64,000 nt of DNA. Source: Sphingomonas sp. PR090111-T3T-6A. GTDB taxonomy: Bacteria > Pseudomonadota > Alphaproteobacteria > Sphingomonadales > Sphingomonadaceae. Location: NCBI RefSeq assembly GCF_000383095.1, contig NZ_AORL01000022.1, forward strand, positions 308,294 to 372,293. The letters are read 5' to 3'. Below the pieces are notes generated by a model. The model had not been told where the DNA came from, did no database searches, and was given only the letters and a program-made list of their open reading frames with translations. Position numbers and translations under genes: made by a program. Below, in pieces: positions 1 to 9,370 of the stretch (the first letter of the stretch is position 1; each line of letters starts with the position of its first letter).

Positions 1-717
1 CCGCCGGCCCGCTTCGGCCCGCGCTCGGTGCGCGACGAGAAGGTGAAGGTGCTGCGCTCGCTCCGCCGGATCGACCGCGCGACCGTCGCGACGCACACCG
101 TCACCGGCCAGTACACCGAGGGCGCCGTCGGCGGGAAATCGGTGCCGGGCTATATCGACGAGCTGGGCAAGCCGTCCAACACCGAGACCTTCGTGGCGGT
201 GAAGGCGCATGTCGACAATTGGCGCTGGCACGGCGTGCCCTTCTACCTGCGCACCGGCAAGCGCCTGCCCAACCGGCATTCGGAGATCGTGATCCAGTTC
301 CGCGAGGTGCCGCACTCGATCTTCGCCGGTCGCGGCGCGGTGCTGCAATCCAACAAGCTGCTGATCCGCCTCCAGCCGGAAGAGAGCATCCGCCTGATGG
401 TGATGGCGAAGGAGCCGGGCCTCGATCGCGACGGCATTCGTTTGCGCGAAGTGCCGCTCGATCTGTCGCTGACCACGGCCTTCGCCGGCTTCCGCCGCCG
501 CATCGCGTACGAGCGGCTGCTGCTGGACCTGATCGAAGGCGACCCCACCCTCTTCGTCCGTCGCGACGAGGTGGAGGCGCAATGGAAATGGATCGACGCG
601 ATCCGCGACGGCTGGGATGCCGCCAATGTCACACCGCGCCCTTATGGTGCGGGGACGTGGGGCCCCTCGGCGGCGATCGCGCTGACGGAGAGAGATGGAG
701 TGCACTGGCATGATTGA
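1..717 (+). CDS. zwf: Glucose-6-phosphate 1-dehydrogenase, C-terminal part (cut by window edge)
   Basis: This enzyme oxidises glucose-6-phosphate to 6-phosphogluconolactone with NAD(P)+, the entry to the Entner-Doudoroff and pentose phosphate routes. The frame is open from base 1, so the gene begins outside the window and only the C-terminal dimerisation/substrate domain (about 238 residues) is present. Recognisable family stretches are TEGAVGG, ETFVAVKAHVDNWRWHGVPFYLRTGKRL and the closing YGAGTWGP. The stop overlaps the start of pgl and edd follows, so the three form one operon for making KDPG from glucose-6-phosphate. Identification is secure; the N-terminal Rossmann domain cannot be judged here. 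Confidence 0.96.
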   Translation, partial: PPARFGPRSVRDEKVKVLRSLRRIDRATVATHTVTGQYTEGAVGGKSVPGYIDELGKPSNTETFVAVKAHVDNWRWHGVPFYLRTGKRLPNRHSEIVIQFREVPHSIFAGRGAVLQSNKLLIRLQPEESIRLMVMAKEPGLDRDGIRLREVPLDLSLTTAFAGFRRRIAYERLLLDLIEGDPTLFVRRDEVEAQWKWIDAIRDGWDAANVTPRPYGAGTWGPSAAIALTERDGVHWHD

Positions 718-1408
718 GGCCGAATGGTGGGAATATGACACGTCCGACGAGATGGCCGACGCCGTCGCGGGCGATGTCGGCTTCATCATCGAGAGCGCGC
801 TGGACGCCCGCAATGACTGCCTGCTGGCGCTGCCGGGCGGCAAGTCGCCGATCCCGATCTTCGACCGTCTGAAGGACGCCAGGATCAACTGGAAGCGCGT
901 CACCATCGTGCCGGGCGACGATCGCCTCGTGCCGGTGGACGATCCGCTCTCCAACGTGGCGTTGCTGGCCAAGCATTTCATGCCGCTCGGCGCGCGCGTG
1001 GTGCCGACGGTCAGCGCCAATCTCGGCTATCGTCAGGCCGGCGATGCCGCCGAGGCGCGGCTCAAGGATCTGAAGTGGCCGCCGGATCTCGTCTGGCTCG
1101 GCATGGGGACCGACGGGCACACCGCCTCGATCTTCCCCGGCCCGGACTATGACGAGGCGCTGTCGAGTCCGCGCCGCGCAATCGGCACCATGCCCGATCC
1201 GCTGCCGCCCGAAGCCCCGGTGGCGCGCGTGACGCTCACCAAGGCGGCGATCCTGTCGGCGCGCACGATCCTGCTCACCATCTCGGGCGACAAGAAGCGC
1301 GCGGTGCTGGAAGAGGCAATCGAGCAGGGCGCCAAGTCCGCCTACCCCATCGGCCGCGTGCTGGCCGACGCGGAGCAGGCGATCGACATCCACTGGAGTC
1401 AGGCATGA
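710..1408 (+). CDS. pgl: 6-phosphogluconolactonase
   Basis: It hydrolyses 6-phosphogluconolactone to 6-phosphogluconate in the cytoplasm, the step between Zwf and Edd. The 232-residue product has the SugB/NagB-like fold signatures [10 protein letters not shown] near the N-terminus, the central [15 protein letters not shown] segment and the [15 protein letters not shown] loop, all typical of Pgl. I place the start at ATG 710 (MIEAEWW) because a GGAG lies nine bases upstream and family members usually begin there. An in-frame ATG at 695 would add five residues. The gene overlaps the zwf stop by 8 bases and the edd start by 4, so translational coupling is likely. Confidence 0.95.
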   Translation: MIEAEWWEYDTSDEMADAVAGDVGFIIESALDARNDCLLALPGGKSPIPIFDRLKDARINWKRVTIVPGDDRLVPVDDPLSNVALLAKHFMPLGARVVPTVSANLGYRQAGDAAEARLKDLKWPPDLVWLGMGTDGHTASIFPGPDYDEALSSPRRAIGTMPDPLPPEAPVARVTLTKAAILSARTILLTISGDKKRAVLEEAIEQGAKSAYPIGRVLADAEQAIDIHWSQA

Positions 1409-3231
1409 GTCTCCACCCCGCTGTCGCCGCCGTCACCGCCCGCATCGTCGAGCGATCGGCGCCGACGCGGAGGCGCTATCTCGATCTGATCGAGGCCCAG
1501 CGCGAGCAGGGCGTCGACCGGTCGCGCATGGGGTGCGGAAACCTTGCCCACGGCTTCGCGGCCGCGGGTGAGGACAAGGCGACGATCCGCGCTGGCGGCG
1601 CCATGAACATCGGCATCGTCACCGCCTACAACGACATGCTCTCGGCGCATCAGCCCTATTATCGCTACCCCGAGCAGATGAAGCTTTGGGCGCGCGAGGT
1701 GGGCGCGACCGCGCAGGTCGCGGGCGGGACGCCGGCGATGTGCGACGGCGTGACGCAGGGTCTCGCCGGCATGGATCTCTCGCTGTTCAGCCGCGACGTC
1801 ATCGCGCTGTCGGCGGCGGTCGGCCTGTCGCACGGCATGTTCGAAGGCACCGCGATGCTCGGCATCTGCGACAAGATCGTGCCGGGCCTGTTGATCGGCG
1901 CACTGCGCTTCGGCCATCTGCCGGCGGTGCTGATCCCGGCGGGGCCGATGCCCTCGGGCCTCGCCAACAAGGAGAAGCAGCGCGTCCGCCAGCTCTATGC
2001 CGAAGGCAAGTGCGGCCGCGAGGAACTGCTGGAGGCGGAGGCCGCTTCCTATCATGGGGCTGGCACCTGCACCTTCTACGGCACTGCCAACTCCAACCAG
2101 ATGATGATGGAGATGATGGGGCTGCATGTCCCCAACTCGGCCTTCATCAATCCGGGCACCAAGCTGCGTCAGGCGTTGACCCGCGCCGCCGTGCACCGCC
2201 TCGCCGAGATCGGCTGGGGCGGCGACGATTACCGCCCGATCGGCAAGGTGGTCGACGAGAAGGCGATCGTGAACGCGGCCATTGGCCTGCTCGCGACCGG
2301 CGGCTCGACCAACCATGCCATCCACCTCCCCGCCATCGCGCGGGCGGCGGGCATCATCATCGACTGGGAGGATTTCGACCGCCTCTCGTCCGTGGTGCCG
2401 CTGGTGGCGCGCGTCTATCCCAACGGCGCGGGCGACGTGAACCATTTCGAGGCGGCGGGCGGCCTCGCCTACGTCATCTCCTCGCTCTTGGAGCATGGCC
2501 TGCTCCATGGCGACATCCTGACGATCGCGAAGGAGGGCTTCGCCGCCTACACCACCGCGCCGCGCTTCAAAGACGAGGAGCTGGTGTGGGAGCCGGCCCC
2601 GGAGAAGCCGCTCGACGAGGCGATGCTACGCTCGGCGGGGCATCCGTTCCAGCCGGACGGCGGCATGCGTCTGGTCAAGGGCAATATCGGTCGCGCGATC
2701 TTCAAGACCAGTGCCGTCGATCCCTCGCGCTGGACAATCGAGGCACCGGCGCGCGTCTTCGCCGACCAGAACGAGGTGCTCGCCGCGTTCAAGGCGGGCG
2801 AGCTGGATCGCGACGTGGTGGTGGTCGTCCGCTTCCAGGGCCCGCGCGCCACGGGCATGCCGGAGCTCCACAAGCTCACCCCGCCGCTCGGCGTGTTGCA
2901 GGACAAGGGCTTCCGCGTCGCCCTCGTCACCGACGGGCGGATGTCGGGCGCGTCGGGCAAGGTGCCGGCGGCGATCCACGTCTCGCCCGAGGCGCTGGGC
3001 GGCGGCCCGCTCGCGCGCGTGCAGGACGGCGACATGATCCGTCTCTCGGCCGAGGAAGGCTCGCTCGAGGTGCTCGTCGATCAGGATGAGTGGGAGGGCC
3101 GCGATCCCGCGCCGCTCCCCCCGCCCCCGCTCGGCACCGGCCGCGAGCTGTTCGCCTTCATGCGCCACACGGCGGACGAGGCGGAGAAGGGCGGCTCGGC
3201 GATGCTGGCGGCGATGGACGCCATCGTCTGA
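1405..3231 (+). CDS. edd: Phosphogluconate dehydratase
   Basis: Edd dehydrates 6-phosphogluconate to 2-keto-3-deoxy-6-phosphogluconate (KDPG), the committing Entner-Doudoroff step; enzymes of this IlvD/Edd family carry an Fe-S cluster. The 608-residue length is standard. Family hallmarks visible are [28 protein letters not shown] (cluster cysteine), [13 protein letters not shown] and [21 protein letters not shown]. The ATG overlaps the pgl stop by 4 bases. In many sphingomonads the operon continues into glucokinase (glk) and the aldolase eda lies elsewhere; here the operon stops at a strong hairpin terminator and glk is not in the window. Confidence 0.97.
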   Translation: MSLHPAVAAVTARIVERSAPTRRRYLDLIEAQREQGVDRSRMGCGNLAHGFAAAGEDKATIRAGGAMNIGIVTAYNDMLSAHQPYYRYPEQMKLWAREVGATAQVAGGTPAMCDGVTQGLAGMDLSLFSRDVIALSAAVGLSHGMFEGTAMLGICDKIVPGLLIGALRFGHLPAVLIPAGPMPSGLANKEKQRVRQLYAEGKCGREELLEAEAASYHGAGTCTFYGTANSNQMMMEMMGLHVPNSAFINPGTKLRQALTRAAVHRLAEIGWGGDDYRPIGKVVDEKAIVNAAIGLLATGGSTNHAIHLPAIARAAGIIIDWEDFDRLSSVVPLVARVYPNGAGDVNHFEAAGGLAYVISSLLEHGLLHGDILTIAKEGFAAYTTAPRFKDEELVWEPAPEKPLDEAMLRSAGHPFQPDGGMRLVKGNIGRAIFKTSAVDPSRWTIEAPARVFADQNEVLAAFKAGELDRDVVVVVRFQGPRATGMPELHKLTPPLGVLQDKGFRVALVTDGRMSGASGKVPAAIHVSPEALGGGPLARVQDGDMIRLSAEEGSLEVLVDQDEWEGRDPAPLPPPPLGTGRELFAFMRHTADEAEKGGSAMLAAMDAIV

Positions 3232-3256
3232 GCCATAGCCGCACGTCTCAAGGATC

Positions 3257-3290
3257 GGGCCATCGGAGGCGACTCCGGTGGCCCTTTTTC
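3257..3290 (+). terminator. Rho-independent terminator of the zwf-pgl-edd operon
   Basis: GGGCCATCGGAG (3257-3268) pairs with CTCCGGTGGCCC (3273-3284) across a 4-base loop with one G-T wobble, and five T follow. It sits 26 bases after the edd stop. Confidence 0.88.
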
Positions 3291-3406
3291 TGGGATGCGT
3301 CGTGCGTTGCCGGGAAAATAGGTCTAAACTTCGCGGCGGCCCCTGTGGCATGGGGCGTTAACCCCAAACAACCGCCCGCCGGCGAGACGACAGGACACAC
3401 GCGACG

Positions 3407-3715
3407 ATGAGTAAGGCTTACAAGATTCTGACGGCGGGCCAGTGGGCGGGCTGGCAGGATCGGGGCGTGTTCACCGGCGCGCCGATCGACATCGAGGATG
3501 GCTATATCCATCTCTCCGCCGCCGATCAGGTCGCCGAGACGGCGGCCAAGCATTTCGCTGGCCTCTCCGATCTGGTGCTGGCCGAGGTCGATCTCGATGC
3601 GCTGGGCGATACGGTGAAGTGGGAGCCGTCGCGCGGCGGCCAGCTCTTTCCGCACGTTTATGGCGTGATCCCGCTCGACGCCGTCACCGACGCGCGCGCC
3701 ATCCCCGAAGATTGA
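3407..3715 (+). CDS. DUF952 family protein
   Basis: A small soluble protein of 102 residues belonging to the DUF952 family, whose biochemical role is unknown. Diagnostic residues are YKILTAGQW at the start, then GAPIDIEDGYIHLS and the closing FPHVYGVIPLDAV; the invariant IHLS and HVYG elements suggest a conserved pocket. In many alphaproteobacteria the gene sits just upstream of pyrD, but here it ends 14 bases before the convergent (p)ppGpp synthetase gene, so the context gives no clue to function. It is transcribed on its own after the edd terminator. Confidence 0.85.
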   Translation: MSKAYKILTAGQWAGWQDRGVFTGAPIDIEDGYIHLSAADQVAETAAKHFAGLSDLVLAEVDLDALGDTVKWEPSRGGQLFPHVYGVIPLDAVTDARAIPED

Positions 3716-3729
3716 TCGACGGGCGGCGC

Positions 3730-5865
3730 TCAGGCCGCCTCCCAGCGCTCCTCGTCGCCGAGCCGCACGCGCTCAGCCTGCGCGATGGCGTCGGCCGCGC
3801 GCAACGCCGCCAGGATGCGCATCAGATGCGCGAGATCGTGCACCTCCAGATCCACCAGGAAGGTGTGGAAGCTGCCGTCGCGGTGGACCAGCGTCAGGTT
3901 CAGGATGTTGGCCGCGTGTGCGCCGAGGATGCTCGCCATCGCGCCCAACGCGCCCGGCTCGTTGCGCAGGATCACCGATAGCCGGGCGGTGCCCCCATCC
4001 GACTTGTCGCCCCAGGCGAGATCGACCCAGTCCGCATCCGCCGATCCGCTTGCCAGCGAGGCGCAGTCGATGGTGTGGACCTCCACCGGCGCGTCCGGGC
4101 GGCGCAGGCCGACGATGCGGTCTCCCGGCACGGGATGGCAGCAATCGGCCAGCCGGAAGGCGACGCCGGGGGTGAGGCCCCGGATCGACACGGCATCGCG
4201 CTGCGGCAGCGGACGGGTGGCGGGCCGCGCGATCCCGGCGGCGCCCGGCATCAGCGCCTCGGCGACCGCGGCATCGTCGATGGTGCGGCGTGCGATCGCC
4301 TCCATCAGCGCGCTCTCGTCGCCGAGATGGAGCCGCTTCAGCGCCTGCCCCAGCGCGTCCGGCCCGAGCGGGGCGGGGAGCCGCGAGACGATCTCCTCGT
4401 AGAACTTCCGGCCGAGCGCGATCATCTCCTCGCGCTCCTTGTGGCGGACGAAGCGGCGCAGCGACGCCCGCGCCTTGCCCGTCACCACGAAGTTCAGCCA
4501 TTCGGGCTGCGGCTGCTGGGCGGCGGACTTCAGGATCTGCACCTGGTCGCCGTTCTGGATCGCGGTGCGCAGCGGCACCAGCCGGCCGTTCACCTTGGCG
4601 CCCACCGCCTGATTGCCGAGATCGGTATGCACCGCATAGGCGAAGTCGATCGGGGTCGAGCCCTTGGGAAGCTGGATCAGCTCGCCGTTCGGGGTGAAGG
4701 CGAAGATGCGATCCTGATACATCGCCATGCGGGTGTGTTCGAGCAGCTCTTCCGGGCTCTCGGCATGGTCGAGGATCTCGACGAGATCGCGAATCCAGCT
4801 CACCTTGGTGCCGCCGATGTCGGCCGCGGTGCCCTGCTTGTAGGCCCAGTGCGCGGCATAGCCATATTCGGCCTGCGCGTGCATCGCCTCGGAGCGGATC
4901 TGGATTTCGATGCGCACCTTCTCGTTGTGGATCACCGAGGTGTGCAGCGAGCGATAGCCGTTGCGCTTGGGCGTCGAGACATAATCCTTGAAGCGTCCCG
5001 GCACCATCGGCCAGCGCTCGTGGATCAGGCCGAGCGTGCGATAGCATTGCTCGGTATCCGCGACGACGCAGCGGAAGGCCATCACGTCGGAGAGCTGCTC
5101 GAAGCTGATGTGGCGCTCGGTCATCTTGCGCCAGATCGAGTAGGGATGCTTCTCGCGCCCCGTCACCTCGGCCTGGATGCCGTGGCGGCCGAGCAGCAGC
5201 GTGAGCCCCGAGGCGATGCGCGCGATCCGGTCCCCCCCGCCCTCCTGAAGCTGGGCGAGCCGCTTGGTGATCGACTCATAGGCTTCGGGCTCGAGGATCT
5301 GGAAGGCGAGCGTCTGCATCTCCTTCATGAACTCGTACATGCCCACGCGCTCGGCGAGCGGCGCGTAGATGTCCATCGTCTCCTTGGCGATGCGGCGGCG
5401 CTTCGCCTCGTTGGGGATGTGATGGAGCGTGCGCATGTTGTGGAGCCGATCGGCCAGCTTCACCAGCAGCACGCGGATGTCGTCGGACATCGCCAGCAGG
5501 AACTTGCGCAGATTCTCGGCGGCGCGCTCGCTTTCGGATTGCGCCTCGATCTTGGAGAGCTTGGTGACGCCGTCCACCATCCGCGCGACGTTCGGGCCGA
5601 ACAGCCGCTCGATCTCCTCATAGGTGGCGACGGTATCCTCGATCGTGTCGTGCAGGATCGCGGTGACGATCGTCTCGTCGTCGAGGCGCAGATCGGTGAG
5701 GATGCCGGCCACCTCGATCGGGTGGCTGAAATAGGGATCGCCCGACGCCCGCTTCTGCGAGCCGTGCGCCTGCATCGAAAAAACATAGGCGCGATTGATC
5801 AGCGCCTCGTCGGCCTCCGGGTCATAGCGGCGGACCCGTTCTACAAGTTCATACTGTCTGAGCAC
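3730..5865 (-). CDS. rsh: Bifunctional (p)ppGpp synthetase/hydrolase (RelA/SpoT homologue)
   Basis: It makes and degrades the alarmone (p)ppGpp and so governs the stringent response. Domain order over 711 residues: N-terminal HD hydrolase with the metal site HD at 72-73 followed by TIEDT and LADRLHNMRTL; the synthetase domain with FKDYVSTPKRNGYRSLHTSV; a TGS domain (FTPNGELIQLPKGSTPIDFAYAVH); a zinc-finger/helical region with CCHPVPGD; and a C-terminal ACT domain. Both catalytic halves look intact, as expected for the single long Rsh of alphaproteobacteria, which serves for both RelA and SpoT. The next gene on this strand, rpoZ, is about 700 bases away across hxlR, so it is not co-transcribed here, unlike the rpoZ-spoT pair of enterics. 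Confidence 0.97.
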   Translation of the reverse strand: MLRQYELVERVRRYDPEADEALINRAYVFSMQAHGSQKRASGDPYFSHPIEVAGILTDLRLDDETIVTAILHDTIEDTVATYEEIERLFGPNVARMVDGVTKLSKIEAQSESERAAENLRKFLLAMSDDIRVLLVKLADRLHNMRTLHHIPNEAKRRRIAKETMDIYAPLAERVGMYEFMKEMQTLAFQILEPEAYESITKRLAQLQEGGGDRIARIASGLTLLLGRHGIQAEVTGREKHPYSIWRKMTERHISFEQLSDVMAFRCVVADTEQCYRTLGLIHERWPMVPGRFKDYVSTPKRNGYRSLHTSVIHNEKVRIEIQIRSEAMHAQAEYGYAAHWAYKQGTAADIGGTKVSWIRDLVEILDHAESPEELLEHTRMAMYQDRIFAFTPNGELIQLPKGSTPIDFAYAVHTDLGNQAVGAKVNGRLVPLRTAIQNGDQVQILKSAAQQPQPEWLNFVVTGKARASLRRFVRHKEREEMIALGRKFYEEIVSRLPAPLGPDALGQALKRLHLGDESALMEAIARRTIDDAAVAEALMPGAAGIARPATRPLPQRDAVSIRGLTPGVAFRLADCCHPVPGDRIVGLRRPDAPVEVHTIDCASLASGSADADWVDLAWGDKSDGGTARLSVILRNEPGALGAMASILGAHAANILNLTLVHRDGSFHTFLVDLEVHDLAHLMRILAALRAADAIAQAERVRLGDEERWEAA

Positions 5866-5995
5866 GCGCTATGATGTGGCTTTTCGCCGCCCAAGCGCAA
5901 CCATGGATGTGGCCTTTGAGGCGCGCTTTTTGGCTTTCTGTGCTTTCCGTGCGTCGTGATTTGGGTTTTCGGCGCGAGCATCCTATCTAGGGGCC

Positions 5996-6505
5996 GTGGA
6001 GGAAAGCGACACCATCCGCCGGATCATCACCGGTTGCAGCCTCACCGCGGCGCTGGAGGCCGTGGGCGAGCGCTGGTCGTTCCTGATTCTGCGCGGTTCG
6101 TTCAACGGGCTCAGCCATTTCGAGCAGTTTCAGGCGACGCTCGGCATCGCGCGCAACATTCTCGCCAATCGTCTGGCGCGCCTCGTGGCGCATGGGCTGA
6201 TGGAGCGCCTCCCCTGCGCGGACGATCGTCGCAAGGTGGAATATCGCCTCACCGAGAAGGGCATGGCGCTGATGCCGGCGCTGGTGGCGCTGCGCCAGTG
6301 GGGCGAGCGCTGGGGCGACGGGCCGCCCTGCAACACGCGGCTGGTCGATACGCGCGACGGTCTGCCGGTGGCGGAGGTGTCGGTGCAGGCGGCGGACGGC
6401 CGCAAGCTGAACCTCGATGAACTGCGCTGGATCGTGATCGGGCAGGACGAGGAATCGTCCGGGAAGAGCGAGGAAGCCTGGCCGAGCCACTCGGCGGCGG
6501 GCTGA
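5996..6505 (+). CDS. HxlR-family winged-helix transcriptional regulator
   Basis: A 169-residue DNA-binding protein. The HxlR signature is clear: an N-terminal Cys in GCSLTAALEAVGERWSFLILRG, then a winged helix with IARNILANRLARLVAHGLMERLP and the wing YRLTEKG. HxlR proteins are usually one-cysteine or ligand-responsive switches acting on neighbouring oxidoreductases or stress genes. No obvious target adjoins it: the flanks are rsh and rpoZ. The start is GTG 5996; no ATG lies in frame at the right place. The C-terminal 60 residues beyond the winged helix are longer than in minimal family members. Confidence 0.88.
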   Translation: MEESDTIRRIITGCSLTAALEAVGERWSFLILRGSFNGLSHFEQFQATLGIARNILANRLARLVAHGLMERLPCADDRRKVEYRLTEKGMALMPALVALRQWGERWGDGPPCNTRLVDTRDGLPVAEVSVQAADGRKLNLDELRWIVIGQDEESSGKSEEAWPSHSAAG

Positions 6506-6529
6506 GCCTTTAGCGCTTCGCCCAAAAGA

Positions 6530-6565
6530 AAAGGCCGCCGGCTCCCGAGGGAGCGGCGGCCTTTC
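6530..6565. terminator. Bidirectional terminator between hxlR and rpoZ
   Basis: A GC-rich stem spans 6533-6561 (GGCCGCCGGCTCC against GGAGCGGCGGCC, one bulge). It has an A run on the left and TTTCC on the right, so it can end both the rightward hxlR and leftward rpoZ transcripts. Confidence 0.75.
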
Positions 6566-6578
6566 CTGTTATCGGGCC

Positions 6579-6920
6579 TTACTCGTAGTCCGGCCCGACA
6601 TTCTGGTTCCGGGCCGGCGCCGCGGCGGTCAGGCGGAGCGCCTCGGCCGACTGGGCCAGCGAACCCATCTCGTCGACGGCATCGTCCTCGTCCACGCGCA
6701 CGCGCTGGAGGCCCGAGATGGCCGAATCCGAAAGCTGGGCCGGAGTGATCGTCTGGTCGGCGATCTCGCGGAGAGCGACGACCGGATTTTTGTCGCGATC
6801 GCGATCGATGGTGAGCTCCGCGCCGCCCGAGATCTGCCGGGCGCGATGCGCCGCCAGCAGCACGAGATCAAAGCGGTTCTGAACCTTGTCGACGCAATCC
6901 TCGACCGTAACGCGCGCCAT
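6579..6920 (-). CDS. rpoZ: DNA-directed RNA polymerase omega subunit
   Basis: The omega subunit helps assemble and stabilise RNA polymerase by clamping beta prime. The 113-residue product opens with [30 protein letters not shown], the near-universal omega signature, and continues with the ALREIAD motif. An acidic tail follows, as in alphaproteobacterial omegas. A GGAG lies 6 bases before the ATG. It stands alone between hxlR and a phospholipase D-like gene and shares a bidirectional terminator with hxlR. Confidence 0.97.
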   Translation of the reverse strand: MARVTVEDCVDKVQNRFDLVLLAAHRARQISGGAELTIDRDRDKNPVVALREIADQTITPAQLSDSAISGLQRVRVDEDDAVDEMGSLAQSAEALRLTAAAPARNQNVGPDYE

Positions 6921-7054
6921 GGTGGCTCCGTGCTTGCAAAACAGGAATGTCGGATAATCTCGACGCGCTAGCGCCTTGCCACGATTCTGTCAATGAAGAG
7001 GGAGACGCGCTTCGTGGGGTTGCAATCGCTCGGGCACCGTCCCCATCAAGGCTT

Positions 7055-8242
7055 ATGGCGACACGCGAATGGATGCCGCAGGTGGAGGAGCCCGACCGAT
7101 TCGAGGTCGACGGCAACCGTCTCGGCCTGCTGATCGACCGCGACGACCGGCTCGACGCGCTGATGGCGCTGATCGATGGCGCAGAGCGGGAGCTGCGCCT
7201 GCTCTATTACATCTTCACCGACGATGCCGTGGGCATCCGCGTCCGCGATGCGCTGACGGCAGCCTGTGGACGCGGCGTGGCGGTGTCGCTGCTGGTCGAC
7301 GGATTCGGCAGCGAGGAGACGACCGAGGGCTTCTTCCAGCCGCTGCGCGATGCAGGGGGCTCGGTGTGCCGCTTCCTCCCCCGCTTCGGGCGGAGCTACC
7401 TGCTGCGCAACCATCAGAAGATCGCGCTGGCGGATCATGGCCGCGCGCTGATCGGCGGGTTCAACATCGACAGCGGCTATTTCGCTTCGGCCGAGGAGGG
7501 CGGCTGGCGCGATCTCGGCCTGCTGGTCGAGGGGCCGGCGGCGGCGCATCTCGTCGGCTATTTCGATGCGGTCATGGCCTGGGCGCACGATCCGCAGGCG
7601 AAAATCCGCGCCCTCACCCGCACGCTGCGCCGCTGGAGCCAGCGGCGGGGGCATCTGCGCTGGCTGTTCGGCGGCCCCACCCAGCGGCTGAGCCCGTGGA
7701 CCAGTGCGCTCAAGACCGACATCGTGCGCGGCCGCCGGCTGGACGTGATCGCCGCCTATTTCGCGCCCAACCCCGGCACCTTGCGCCGTATCGGCCGGCT
7801 GGCGCGGCGGGGGGCGCTCAGGATCGTCACCGCGTCGAAGTCCGACAACATGATGACGATCGGGGCCGCGCGGCATTGCTATCGCCGGCTGCTCCGGCGC
7901 GGCGCGCGCATCTGGGAATATCGGCCGATGAAGCTGCACACCAAGCTCTTCGTCGTCGACGACAAGACCTATATCGGCTCGTCCAACTTCGACATGCGCA
8001 GCCTCTACATCAATTGCGAGATCATGCTGCGCATCGAGAACGCCGCCTTCGCCGAGCGGATGCGCCTCTATGTCGACGGCGAGACGGCGGACGGGCGCGA
8101 GGCCAGCCTCGACTATATCCGCGAGCATGTCGGCTGGCTGACCCGCCTCAAATGGCGGATCGCCTATTTCATCGTCGCGGTCGTGGACTACACCGTCACG
8201 CGCCGCATCAATTTCGGCAGCGCGGGTGCGGAGATCGGCTGA
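7055..8242 (+). CDS. Phospholipase D-like / cardiolipin synthase-like protein
   Basis: A 395-residue member of the PLD superfamily, probably a cardiolipin (or related phospholipid) synthase joining two phosphatidyl groups. Two complete HKD motifs are visible: HQKIALAD at 120-127 followed by GGFNID, and HTKLFVVD at 295-302 followed by GSSNFDMRS. Family knowledge says both are needed for one active site. There is no N-terminal membrane anchor; instead the C-terminal 40 residues carry a hydrophobic helix (IAYFIVAVVDY), an unusual place for the membrane contact. The start is ATG 7055; an in-frame ATG at 6947 would run into the rpoZ promoter region. A phospholipid methyltransferase gene faces it 3 bases away. 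Confidence 0.85.
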   Translation: MATREWMPQVEEPDRFEVDGNRLGLLIDRDDRLDALMALIDGAERELRLLYYIFTDDAVGIRVRDALTAACGRGVAVSLLVDGFGSEETTEGFFQPLRDAGGSVCRFLPRFGRSYLLRNHQKIALADHGRALIGGFNIDSGYFASAEEGGWRDLGLLVEGPAAAHLVGYFDAVMAWAHDPQAKIRALTRTLRRWSQRRGHLRWLFGGPTQRLSPWTSALKTDIVRGRRLDVIAAYFAPNPGTLRRIGRLARRGALRIVTASKSDNMMTIGAARHCYRRLLRRGARIWEYRPMKLHTKLFVVDDKTYIGSSNFDMRSLYINCEIMLRIENAAFAERMRLYVDGETADGREASLDYIREHVGWLTRLKWRIAYFIVAVVDYTVTRRINFGSAGAEIG

Positions 8243-8245
8243 GCC

Positions 8246-8860
8246 TCAGTTGGTGTGAAACCACCAGAGCTGCGCCGGCGGCACGTTGATCGGCTCGAAC
8301 GCATGGTCGACGCGGTGGAAGAAGGGCGCGATGATGTTCCGGACGCTCGGCCGGAACTGATAGACGAGGAAGGAGCCGCCGGGCTTCAGCGCCGCCGCCG
8401 TCGCCTTGGCGATCGCCGGGCCGATGCCCGCCGGCAGCGTCGAGAAGGGCAGGCCGGAGATGGTGTAGTCCGCCTTGCCGAAACCCAGCTCTTCGAGGAT
8501 TTCCTCTACGTCGGCGGCCGAGCCGTTGACGATCTGGAGACGGGAATCGCTGATCGAGCGCTTCAGATAATCGCAGAAATCCGGGTTTGTATCGATCGCG
8601 ACCAGCGTCGCGTCGGGTGCCAGCCGCTCCAGGATCGGCCGCGTGAAGGTGCCGACGCCGGGGCCATATTCGACGAACAGCTTGGTGTTCGCCCAGTCCA
8701 CCGGCTCGAGCATCCGGTTGATGAGCGTTTTGGACGACGGGATGATCGACCCCACCATGACCGGATGCTTGAGGAAGCCGCGAAAGAACATCGCCATCGG
8801 CCCGAGGGCCTTCTTGGCGCGTTTGCGATCTGCGGTCTGTTCCGCGGAAAAGCCGGTCAT
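8246..8860 (-). CDS. Phospholipid N-methyltransferase-like SAM methyltransferase (COG3963 type)
   Basis: A 204-residue class I SAM-dependent methyltransferase. The segment FFRGFLKHPVMVGSIIPSSK and motif I, VEYGPGVGTFTRPIL, are typical of the small soluble phospholipid N-methyltransferases that convert phosphatidylethanolamine to its methylated forms and can lead to phosphatidylcholine. It ends with a PPAQLWWFHTN segment also seen in the group. I chose ATG 8860 because GGAGACGAC precedes it and the domain begins just after; the frame stays open a further 49 codons upstream without a ribosome site. It converges on the PLD-like gene, suggesting a small lipid locus. The actual substrate is not proven by sequence. 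Confidence 0.8.
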   Translation of the reverse strand: MTGFSAEQTADRKRAKKALGPMAMFFRGFLKHPVMVGSIIPSSKTLINRMLEPVDWANTKLFVEYGPGVGTFTRPILERLAPDATLVAIDTNPDFCDYLKRSISDSRLQIVNGSAADVEEILEELGFGKADYTISGLPFSTLPAGIGPAIAKATAAALKPGGSFLVYQFRPSVRNIIAPFFHRVDHAFEPINVPPAQLWWFHTN

Positions 8861-9037
8861 GTCGTCTCCAGTATGGGGACTTGCCCCTCGCCCCAGCGTT
8901 GGCAAGCCAGCGCCGCGAAGGCAAGCATCCTTCGTGACGTTCGCGCGTATATGGCGTTTCAGGGGTGTGTCGGGCAAGAGACAGCGCGACGAACGGCGCC
9001 GTTTCATCCTGAGCCGAGGCCGGTCTATCTAGAGGAT

Positions 9038-9364
9038 ATGGTGAATCCTCCCCCCGGCGCGATCGCCGTCATCTTCCTCTCCGGCCGCACCGCCACCGAC
9101 GCGGAGGGCTATGGCGCCGCCGCCGAGGCGATGGAGCAGGCCGCCCGCCAGCGCGACGGCTATCTCGGCATCGACTCTGCGCGCGACGCCGATGGCATCG
9201 GCATCACGGTGAGCTGGTGGCGCGACGAGGCCGCCGCCCTCACCTGGCGCGACGATCCCGATCATGCGCGCATCCGCGATCAGGGACGCGCGCAGTGGTA
9301 CGACTGGTATCGCGTCGTCGTCGCCACGGTCGACCGCGCCTATGGGTGGACGCGGCCGGCCTGA
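9038..9364 (+). CDS. Antibiotic biosynthesis monooxygenase (ABM) domain protein
   Basis: A 108-residue dimeric alpha-beta barrel type protein. The pattern GAIAVIFLSGR, then MEQAARQRDGYLGIDSARDADGIGITVSWWRDEAAALTW and the final WYDWYRVVVATVDRAYGW match ABM/EthD-like proteins that act as small cofactor-less oxygenases, haem-degrading enzymes or stress proteins. The substrate is unknown. AGAGGA lies directly before ATG 9038, and GTG 9041 is an equally possible start. It runs toward the convergent CDC48 gene with a 6-base gap. Confidence 0.82.
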   Translation: MVNPPPGAIAVIFLSGRTATDAEGYGAAAEAMEQAARQRDGYLGIDSARDADGIGITVSWWRDEAAALTWRDDPDHARIRDQGRAQWYDWYRVVVATVDRAYGWTRPA

Positions 9365-9370
9365 GGCGTC

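Noticed and set aside
3442..5874. Long plus-strand frames opposite the (p)ppGpp synthetase gene
   Set aside because: They are shadows of a high-GC gene with clear family motifs on the other strand; the products are Arg/Gly/Ala-rich without recognisable domains.
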